From Pictodentalium vernedei (Eukaryota; Mollusca; Scaphopoda; Dentaliida; Dentaliidae), in the NCBI GenBank assembly GCA_031216915.1, contig CM062293.1:154512285-154576284 (forward strand): 64,000 nt of DNA, in the 5' to 3' direction. The position numbers and the translations under genes were made by a program. Positions 55,654 to 64,000 of this stretch are shown here, one piece after another. The notes under the pieces are model-generated. The model did not search any database. It was not told where the DNA came from and saw only the letters and a program-made list of their open reading frames with translations. The stretch's first letter is position 1, and each line of letters begins with the position of its first letter.

Positions 55654-56947
55654 TAGTTTGTTATGACATCGCAATTTGATTTTGTTCAAATCAAGTTGCC
55701 TCGCCCCTTGGGAAGGCCACGCCCAAAAAGTGTGCCTAAATCTTAAAAAATCTTCTTCTCATGAACCAGCAGTAGCAGAGATTTGATATTAGGTGTGCAG
55801 CTTCCTTTTGAGGTGTGGACTCAGATTTGTTCAAGAGAAGTTTATGGGGCTATATTTGCCGTTGTTATGGGAGGGGCAAGAATTTTTGCCACTCCCAAAA
55901 TTTCTATTTTCCAAACCGAGAGGCAGATTTGAACCAAATTTGATATGAGGGCTTATTGGGTCATAAGTACTTAATGTATGCCCCAATTTTTTTGCCCGTA
56001 GCCGCATGGGAACCGCAGGAGCTAAAAATAGAAAAAAATTATAACGCCTATATCTCTAAAGCTACACGGCACTGAGAATTCTTATTTGGTGTGAAGCTTC
56101 CTTAGAACCAACAGAATGGAATGGTAAAAAAAAATTGCTATCGGTTTTAATGAGGAACTTTTTGGGGACTTTGAAAAAGTGCTGAGTCAGCATTTTTTAA
56201 CACTGTGGGTAATGGGAAAACCATGTAAGACTACTTTTCTCCCAAACCACTGCTCCAAAAGCTTTCAAATTTCACATATAACATCTTTGGAAGATTGTTT
56301 CACATGTTTATTGAAATCAATTCCCTGTGTCCATATTTGGGCTCTCTATGGGAGCCCAAATGTTTAAATTAGTGCACTATGAGGAATATTTTTTAAAAAT
56401 CTTCTTCAGATCTACCAATAAGAATCTTTTGATATTTGGTATGCAGCATCCTTAGGGGGGGGAGATTCAAGTTTGTTCAAGCCAAGTCCCTGGGTTCATA
56501 TTTATGCTGAAAATTTGGGGCCCGTCCCGGACTTAGAAAATATTTTTTTTGGTTTTTTTTGCGTATCGGTCAATTTTAAGACAAAAAAAATTATTTTTTT
56601 TTTACTCTGAAAATTTGGGGTCCAGGTGGGACTTCGAAAATTTTGGTCCAAAATCCGGAAATTAGTTTTTTTGGTTTTTTATGCATTTTAAGAAGAAAAA
56701 AAAAATTTAGGCTGAAAATATTGGGGAAAAGTCTTTTATGCGTTTATCTCAATTTTGGGACGTAAAAGTGCAGGAACTGAAAATAGAAGGAAAATCCTGT
56801 GTATTGTGTGGGCACAATCGCTTCATCTAGTTGGTATATGCTTTTCTTTGGAGGGGCGTATGCAGCTTATTCAAGTAAAGTCCCTGGTTTGATATTTAGA
56901 CTATCATGTCTGGTGAGCGCCCTCAGGCCCCCTGGGGCCTCTTGTTC

Positions 56948-57949
56948 TAAATATTTAATTTTAGGTATTTTAAACTTAAGTTTTTGCTCATAGTAGGTTG
57001 TACCGCAAAACGTCATAAGTTTGAATGAAACATTGCGAAGTGTGAATGTATCGAAGTCTGCAAATTGGGTCAGGTCAAAGGTCAAGTTGCATGTAGTTCC
57101 TACTATAGGTGTAAATTTTTGTATTGGAATTCCCATTGAAAGCATTTTAACTGCAGTAGAAGCTTTACAGCGGTAGTGGGGTTAAAAGCTAAAATTTAAC
57201 ATACAGGCATTTCACAGGTAGTAACATAAGTGAGTATAGTATAAATACTGTTTCATTGCTTGTACCAGCACCACTGGCTGCTACAGAACCTCCTCTCATT
57301 ATGTTCACAAGTTTGTAATTCCATTCCAAGTTTCAGCAGGTGGAATTCTTCCCGTTTGCCTAAAGCCCATGTATAAGTTGCACCCCCATTTTTAAATATA
57401 TGCAGTCTAAAAGAATTAGTTGCAAGTTACGTTTTGCCAATTTGGGGCAGTTTGGGATGCAACGGAAATAGGTAAGTTTTCACGAGTTACCACGTGGTGA
57501 ATAAGATAAAAGAATAAAGGAAAATTATTATTAAAGATTTAAAAAATACTCGCATTTATTTGTTTTTCGTTGTTTGTTTATCACCCCAATGTCTTCATCC
57601 CTGTCAAGAAAATCCAACGCTCGTTTGTACTGAAACCTCATAGTTTCAGAATCAGAGCACCATTTGCGCCGTAACCTGCGCAGTTGTGATTAAGTTGTTT
57701 TTTCCAGAACGTGAGAACGTTTCGGAAAAACAAATAAAAATACAACAAATGCGCAGATTACAGCGCAAATTGTTTTCAAATTGTTGTCTCACTTAAGCAT
57801 TGTTGGTGCTATTGAAACTAACTTTACCTGGTGCACGTGTGCGTAATTTATAACCGGACATTACATATCAGTGAATTGGAGTTCATGGAATAAATGAATA
57901 CTTCTCTCCAGGTATTGCTGGCATACATTTAATGTGTTATTATTATTTA
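56948..57949. other. CCT3 intron with a foldback
   Basis: 57657-57775 folds back: TTTGCGCCGTAACCTGCGCA...CAGAACGT and, inverted, ACGTTTCGG...TGCGCAGATTACAGCGCAAA. No exon or other feature recognised. Confidence 0.5.
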
Positions 57950-58380
57950 TTAGTCCCCTACGGGAACCGTAAGGGGTCTATAGGATTACACTCCATCCGT
58001 CTGTCTGTCTGTCCGTCCATCTGTCTGTCTGTCCGTCTGTCTGTTTTTTTATGTTACCACCTCTCCCTCCAACATGCTTTATTTAAGCTACACCTTTCAT
58101 ATTTGGTACATGGATAAATGGTTCTGAGGGGATGATGCACGCTCAAAATTTTTTTTTCAGAATCCAAGATGGCGGAATTGCGGCCATTTTTGTTGTGTTT
58201 TTTAAGCTTTTTTCTCTATTTTATGTTACCACCCCTCACTCCAACATGGTTCAAGCTACACTTTGCATATTTGGCACATGGATAGAGGGTTGGGAGGGGA
58301 TGATGCACGTTCAATATTTTTTTTTCAGAATCCAAGATGGCGGAATGGCGGCCATTTTTGTTGTGTTTTTTAAGCTTTTT

Positions 58381-59549
58381 TAGTCGAGTTGTGATGAAGT
58401 CAAACTCGACTTATAGTTTGGTGAATGGCGGGTGGGCGGGCGGGCGTAAACAATTGGTTTCCGGATGATAACTTGATAGTGGTTCAACTCACATTCATTA
58501 AACTTCATACATAGGTTGGTCTTGGTGGGAGGAAGAACCCTATTGATTTTGGACATGCTACGTCGAAGGTCAAGGTCACAGTGACCTTGAACATAGTAAA
58601 CCTTAAACAATTGGTTTCCGGATGATAACATGATAATGGTTCAACTCACATTCATGAAACTTCATAGGTAGATTGGCCTTGGTGAGGGGAAGAACCCTAT
58701 TGATTTTGGACTCGCTACGTCAAAGGTCAAGGTCACAGTGACCTTTAACATAGTATATCGCAACAATTGGTTTCCGGATGATAACTTGATAGTGGTTCAA
58801 CCTAGAGTCATGAAACTTCATAGGTGTGTTGGCCTTGGTGCGAGGAAGAACCCTATTGATCTTGGACTCACCAGGTCAAAGGTCAAGGTCACAGTGACCT
58901 TGAACATAGTATATCGCAACAATTGGTTTCCGGATGATAACTTGATAGTGGTTCAACCTAGAGTCATGAAACTTTATAGGTGTGTTGGCCTTGGTGCGAG
59001 GAAGAACCCTATTGATCTTGGACTCACCAGGTCAAAGGTCAAGGTCACAGTGACCTTGAACATAGTATATTGCAACAATTGGTTTCCGGATGATAACTTG
59101 ATAGTGGTTCAACCTAGAGTCATGAGACTTCATAGGTATGTTGGCCTTGGTGCGAGGAAGAACCCTATTGATCTTGGACTCACCAGGTCAAAGGTCAAGG
59201 TCACAGTGACCTTGAACATAGTATATCGCAACAATTGGTTTCCGGATGATAACTTGATAGTGGTTCAACCTAGAGCCATGAAACTTTACAGGCGTGTTGG
59301 CCTTGGTGCGAGGAAGAACCCTATCGATGTTGGACTCACCAGGTCAAAGGTCAAGGTCACAGTGACCTTGAACATAGCATATCGCAACAATTGGTTTCCG
59401 GATGAGAACTTGATAGTGGTTCAACCTAGAGTCATGAAACTTCATAGGTGTGTTGGCCTTGGTGCGAGGAAGAACCCTATTGGCCTTGGACTCGCCAGGT
59501 CAAAGGGCAAGGTCACAACTCGACATTGGATCTGTGATCCTGAGCGGCA
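58381..59549 (+). mobile_element. Helentron-like element, GTCGAGTTGTGA family, 156-bp core
   Basis: The 5' TAGTCGAGTTGTGATGAAGTC with the following AAACTCGAC makes a hairpin. The 3' GTCACAACTCGAC (59512-59524) is its subterminal inverse, followed by the small hairpin GGATC-TGT-GATCC. The core is about seven units of 156 bp (CAATTGGTTTCCGGATGA at about 58451, 58608 and onward), each ending in AAGGTCAAGGTCACAGTGAC. It interrupts a unit of the surrounding element between AAGCTTTTTT and TCTCTATTTT. Confidence 0.75.
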
Positions 59550-60508
59550 TTTTTTTTCTCTATTTTCATGTTACTCACTCCAACATGGTTCAAGCTACAC
59601 ATTGCATATTTGGCACATGGATAGAGGGTTGGGAGGGGATGATGCACGTTCAATATTTTTTTTTCAAAATCCAAGATGGCGGCATGGCGGCCATTTTTGT
59701 CGTGTTTTTTAAGCTTTTTTCTCTATTTTATGTTACCATCCCTCACTCCAACATGGTTCTAGCTACACTTTTTATATCTGGCACATGGATAGAGGGTTGT
59801 AATGGGATGTTGCACGTTCAATATTTTTTTTTCAAAATTTGTCTGTCCGTCCATCCGTCCGTCCGTCTGTCTGTCTGTCTGTTTTGTATGTTACCACCTC
59901 TCCCTCCAATATGCTTTAAGCTACACCTTTCATATTTGGTACATGGATAAATGGTTCTGAGGGGATGATGCACGCTCAAAATTTTTTTTTCAAAATCCAA
60001 GATGGCGGAATGGCGGCGATTTTTGTTGTGTTTTTTAAGCTTTCTTTCTCTATTTTCATGTTACCACCCCTCCCACGAACATGGTTCAAGCTACACTTTG
60101 CATATTTGGCCAATGGATAGAGGGTTGGGAGGGGATGATGCACATTCAATTTTTTTTTTCCAAAATCCAAGATGGCGGCATGGCGGCCATTTTTGTTGTG
60201 TTTTTTAAGCTTTTTTCTCTATTTTATGTTACCACCCCTCACTCCAACATGGTTCAAGCTACACTTTTTATATCTAGCACATGGATAGAGGGTTGTAATG
60301 GGATGTTGCACATTCAATATTTTTTTCCCAAAATTCAAAATGGCGCCATGGCAACCATTTCTGTTGTGTTTTTTAAGCCTTTTTCTCTATTTTATGTTAC
60401 CACTGCTCCCTCCAACATGGTTCAAGCTGCTCTTTTCATATATTGTACATGGTTAAAGGGGTTGTGAGGGGATTATGCACGTTCAATATTTTTTTTCAAA
60501 ATCTAACA

Positions 60509-60553
<45 letters not shown>

Positions 60554-60726
60554 TTTTATGTTACCACCTCTCCCTCTAATATGCTTAAGCTACACCTTTC
60601 ATATTTGGTACATGGATAAATGGTTCTGAGGGGATGGTGCACAGTCAATATTTATTTTTCAAAATCCAAGATGGCAGAATGGCGGCCATTTTTGTTGGGT
60701 TTTTTTAAGCTTTTTTCTCTATTTTA

Positions 60727-62264
60727 TTAGCTCAACTTGACAAAGTCAAGCTGAGCTATTGCCATCACTTCTCGTCCGTCGGCGTACGTACGTACGTACG
60801 TACGTTAGTACATTAGTACGTTAGTACGTACGTCCACAATTTCCTTTGGCACACCTCACAGGTCGCATTTATGATCAGATTACTTTGAAACTGGGCATGC
60901 TCGTTTGGGGTGACCTCTAGATGGGAGCTATCGATTTTCTTCAATTTCCGTCAAAAAATGTTGCCGCGGCCAACGTTCTTAGAACTTAGTTTAGTCAAAC
61001 CACAATATTTCCCTTTGGCACACCCTACAGGGCACATTTATCATTTGATTGCTTTGAAACCTGGTATGCTTATTTAGGGTGACCTCTAGATGGGAGCTAT
61101 CGATTTTCTTCAATTTTCGGCAAAAAATGTTGCCACGGCCAACGTTCGTAGAACTTAGTTTAGTCAGACCTCAATATTTCCCTTTGGCACACCCTACAGG
61201 GCACATTTATGATCAGATTGCTTTGAAACCTGGTATGCTTGTTTGGGGAGACCTCTAGATGGGTGCTATCGATTTTCTTCAATTTCTGTCAAAAAATGTT
61301 GCCGCGGCCAACGTTCTTAGAACTTAGTTTAGTCAGAAGACTCAATATTTCCCTTTGGCACACCCTACAGGGTACATTTATGATCGGATTGCTTTGAAAC
61401 CTGGCATGCTTGTTTGGGGTGACCTTTAGATGGGAGCTATCGATTTTCTTTAATTTCCGGCAAAAAATGTTGCCATGGCTAACGTTCGTAGAACTTAGTT
61501 TAGTCAGACCTCAATATTTTCCTTTGGCACACCCCACAGGGCCCATTTATGATCAGATTGCTTTGAAACCTGGTATGCTTGTTTGGGGAGATCTCTAGAT
61601 GGGAGCTATCGATTTTCTGCAATTTCTGTCAAAAAATGTTGCCGCGGCCAACGTTTTTAGAACTTAGTTTAGTCAGAAGACTCAATATTTCCCTTTGGCA
61701 CACCCTACAGGGCACATTTATGATCGGATTGCTTTGAAACCTTTCATGCTTGTTTGGGGTGACCTCTAGATTGGAGCTATCGATTTTCTTCAATTTCCAT
61801 CAAAAAATGTTGCCGCAGCCAACATTCTTAGAACTTAGTTTAGTCAGACCACAATATTTCCCTTTGGCTCACCCTACAGGGCACATTTATGATTAGATTG
61901 CTTTGAAACCTGGTATGCTTATTTACGGTGACCTCTAGATGGGAGCTATCGATTTTCTTCCATTTCCGTCAAAAAATGTTGCCACGGCCAACGTTCTTAG
62001 AATTTAGTCTAGTCAGACCACAATATTTCCCTTTTATACACCCTACAGGGCACATTTATGATCGGATTGCTTTGAAACCTGGCATGCTTGTTTGGGGAGG
62101 CCTCTAGATGGGAGCTATCAATTTTCTTCGGTTTCTGTCAAAAAATGTTGCCACTGGCAAAAAAAATGACATTGGTACCAATGATCTTCAATTTTTCCAT
62201 TTCATTTATAACTTACCAAGTTCAAGTTTGTCAAGTTGAGCTACAGTGTCATTGACACTTTCAT
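60727..62264 (+). mobile_element. Helentron-like element, AGCTCAACTT family, 169-bp core, 8 units
   Basis: Sister of 19254-20994: same 5' hairpin, a shorter (ACGT)n stretch, eight tandem units of about 169 bp with the same order of unit variants, and the same 3' end. The flanks are the recurrent host-repeat string CTCTATTTTA and TGTTACCACCCCT, which is uninterrupted elsewhere (for example at 58211), so the insertion is precise and leaves no target duplication beyond a base or two. Confidence 0.85.
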
Positions 62265-62470
62265 GTTACCACCCCTCCCTCCAACATCGTTCAAGCTACG
62301 CCTTTCATATATGGTACATGGATAAAGGGTTGTGAGGGGATTATGCACGCTCAATATTTTTTTTTCAAAATCCAAGATGCTTATATACTCTAGTGTCTTC
62401 TGTGACAAAAACGCCTTTTGTCACAAAAGCGCCGTAGGGGACTAATACCACCTTGGTGGTCAAACACTTG

Positions 62471-63016
62471 TTTTTATACCACCCACTTGAAAAGTGGGCG
62501 GTATATAGCATTCATGGTGTCCGTACTTCCGTACTTACGTACGTCCGTACTTCCGTACGTCCGTGACGCTTTGGGGGTACACATCTGCTATCCGCTACTC
62601 CTCTTAAACCAGTGGGTGGATTTCATTGAAACTTACAGGCATTCTTTTCTATACATTATAGATGTGCACCTCCTATTTTGCTTTCAGGTATTTTTATTTT
62701 TTACTCTTTCCCAAAGGGCGAAATGAACTTAGCCAAATTGTTGTGATGCTTTAGGGGGGTACACTCCTGCTATCCGCTACTCCTCTTATACCAGTGGGCG
62801 AATTTCATTGAAACTCTCAGACATTCTTTTATATACATTATAGATGTGCACCTTCTATTCTGCTTTCAGGTATTTTTTTTTTTTTTTGGGGGGGGGGGGG
62901 TGGTTGTCAGTGTTTGTGCTCTCTACATTAAACACACTTTTACTGTTGTAAAATGTTTCTTGGTGGAAGTGGGTGGTATCATTTAGTGAGCAGTGCTCAC
63001 AGTTTTTCTAGTTTCT
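62471..63016 (+). mobile_element. Helentron-like element, ATACCACCCACTT family
   Basis: A perfect 13-bp subterminal inverted repeat, ATACCACCCACTT (62476-62488) and AAGTGGGTGGTAT (62967-62979). The microsatellite-like stretch GTACTTCCGTACTTACGTAC (62523-62542) follows the 5' hairpin. Two diverged core units of about 185 bp (CTGCTATCCGCTACTCCTCT at 62586 and 62768). The 3' hairpin GTGAGC-AGT-GCTCAC (62986-63000) is followed by AGTTTTTCTAGTTT. Confidence 0.78.
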
Positions 63017-63690
63017 TTGTTATTTTGATGATTTTGGTCAAAAAAGTGCTGAGTCACCTTATTTGCAAAAAATTAAAAACAATTTTCTTCTCCAGAACCA
63101 CTGGTCAGAATCTGGTTGATATTTGGTATACAGCATCCATAGGGTGTCAGATACAAGTGTGTTCAAGTTAAACCCCTCGGTTCAGATTTGGGCCCAATAC
63201 AGGTGCCCAAATCTTAACTTAGGAACTACTTCTTCAGAACTACTTGTCAGAATCTTTTAATATTTCGTATACATCTTTACTAGGGTCAGATTCAAGTTTG
63301 TTTGAATTAAGTCCCTGAGTTAATATTTGGGCTTCCTATGGGGCCCAAATTTTAACTTAGTGCAATATGAGGAAATTTCTTCAAAAATCATCTTCTTCAG
63401 ATCCACCAGTCAGAATCTTTTGATATTTGGTATACAACATCTCTTGGGCAGTCAGATTCAAATTTGTTCAAATAGAGTCCCTGCTTTAATATTTGGGTTC
63501 CCTATGGGAGCCCAAAATTTTAACATAGTGCAATATGAGGAAATTTCTTTAAAAATCCTCTTCTTCAGATCCACCAATCAAAATCCTTTCGTATTATGTA
63601 TACAACAGCTTTATGAGGGTCAGATTCAAGTTTGTTTAAATCGAGTCCTGGGTTAATATTTGGGCTCCCTATGGGACCCGGAATTTTAAC
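63017..63690. repeat. Diverged repeat units related to 55780-56900
   Basis: About three units of roughly 170-180 bp share CCACCAGTCAGAATCTTTTG, TTGGTATACARCATC and GGGCTCCCTATGGG blocks, the same blocks seen in the body of the element at 54012-56947. Likely the remains of another Helentron-like core. Ends not resolved. Confidence 0.5.
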
Positions 63691-64000
63691 CAGGGTTGGG
63701 GTATTCGTATTCGGTATTCAGTCATATTCAATACATTTTTTCAAGTATTCGAATGTATTCAGTATTCATACAATTTTAAAGTATTCGTATTCGTATACAG
63801 TCAAATTTGAGGTGTATTCATGAATACTTTTTGAATACTTTTCTTGTTTTTAATACACATGTATACAGTATTTGTAAAAAAAATATTGTGATTATCTCTA
63901 TTAGAAAGTAGTAAAGAATTAAACTAATACTTTTGAAGTGCCTTTTAACAGCAACAGGCTAATTCACTTTAATGGCAGGCCTGGCATTCTGAAAAATTTA
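63691..64000. mobile_element. Probable hAT-like element, left end only
   Basis: CAGGGTTGGGGTATTCGTAT at 63691 looks like a hAT terminus, followed by subterminal repeats of GTATTCGTATTC and GTATTCAGTATTC type. The other end and the target duplication would lie beyond the window, so this is tentative. Confidence 0.4.

Larger units (their letters stand above)
54012..56947 (+). mobile_element. Helentron-like element, AGCTCACC family, split by a Tc1-like element
   Basis: It starts TTAGCTCACCCGACTTTCAG followed by CACCGTCCGTCGTTCG. It ends TGGTGAGCGCCC, then the hairpin AGGCCCC-CT-GGGGCCT (56925-56940) and CTTGTT. The subterminal repeat GCTCACC/GGTGAGC is 7 bp. The body (55660-56900) has loosely repeated segments about questionable tandem units (GATATTTGGTRTGCAGCWTCCTT near 55788 and 56429). 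The Tc1-like element at 54138 interrupts its 5' part. Confidence 0.65.
57950..62445 (+). mobile_element. Helentron-like element, TAGTCCCCTACGG family, with two nested insertions
   Basis: It begins TTAGTCCCCTACGGGAAC, followed by a long GTCTGTCTGTCCGTCC tract. It ends with a hairpin GTGACAAAA-ACGCC-TTTTGTCAC (62402-62424) and GCCGTAGGGGACTAA. The 13-bp end repeats TAGTCCCCTACGG/CCGTAGGGGACTA are perfect and nearly terminal. The core consists of diverged units with ATCCAAGATGGCGG, CCATTTTTGTTGTG and TTATGTTACCACC blocks. Two other Helentron-like elements are inserted in it (58381-59549 and 60727-62264). Additional GTCTGTC tracts at 59840 and 60511 suggest internal duplication of the head. Confidence 0.7.

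Noticed and set aside
58738..59712. 324-codon frame as a repetitive protein gene
   Set aside because: It is the translation of a 156-bp tandem unit inside a Helentron-like element. It has no start context and continues into unrelated sequence at its end.

Overview
This is eukaryotic (metazoan) DNA: one slice of a large, intron-rich nuclear gene loaded with transposable elements. The only host gene I can recognise is CCT3, the gamma subunit of the TRiC/CCT cytosolic chaperonin. It lies on the + strand and is represented by five consecutive coding exons (10989-11051, 16952-17048, 38416-38536, 46353-46433, 51713-51818). Their splice phases fit together, and they encode about 156 residues of the N-terminal equatorial/intermediate region. 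The first and last exons of the gene are outside the window. The repeat types (DIRS retrotransposons, Helentron-like elements with microsatellite plus tandem-repeat cores, tRNA- and 5S-derived SINEs) suggest a marine invertebrate, most likely a bivalve mollusc. That taxonomic call is inference.

Layout. (1) 1-10988 is upstream intron holding a decayed DIRS-type element (B1, 1474-8204), then a nest of an inverted-repeat element, a tRNA-derived SINE and two hAT MITEs. (2) 11052-16951 holds a TTAA-flanked MITE, a SINE and a 3.7-kb hAT-like element that carries two Helentron-like insertions. (3) 17049-38415 is a 21.4-kb intron made largely of two DIRS elements, A (18719-27808, fairly intact) and B2 (27809-36487, no reverse transcriptase), abutting head-to-tail with no base between them. 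Each carries a later Helentron-like insertion. A further hAT with a nested SINE follows. (4) 38537-46352 has foldbacks, a Tc1-like element split by a hAT-like element, and a 5S-derived SINE. (5) 46434-51712 has TTAA MITEs and a Helentron-like element that itself received a SINE and a hAT. (6) 51819-64000 is a dense series of Helentron-like elements of several families, one nested with two others and one split by a second Tc1-like element.

What ties the window together is repeat stratigraphy. Target-site duplications, TTAA/TA duplications and empty sites preserved in sister copies give relative insertion order at many points. The most interesting observations are the exact A|B2 junction; a DIRS subfamily (B) whose two copies share the same reverse-transcriptase deletion and the same ancestral 1.14-kb ORF1 duplication, implying mobilisation in trans; and about ten unrelated-in-sequence elements sharing one architecture (subterminal inverted repeat, microsatellite, tandem core, inverted subterminal repeat, 3' hairpin). 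Almost every open reading frame in the window is a fragment of one of these repeats. No identity percentages were computed; all comparisons are by eye.
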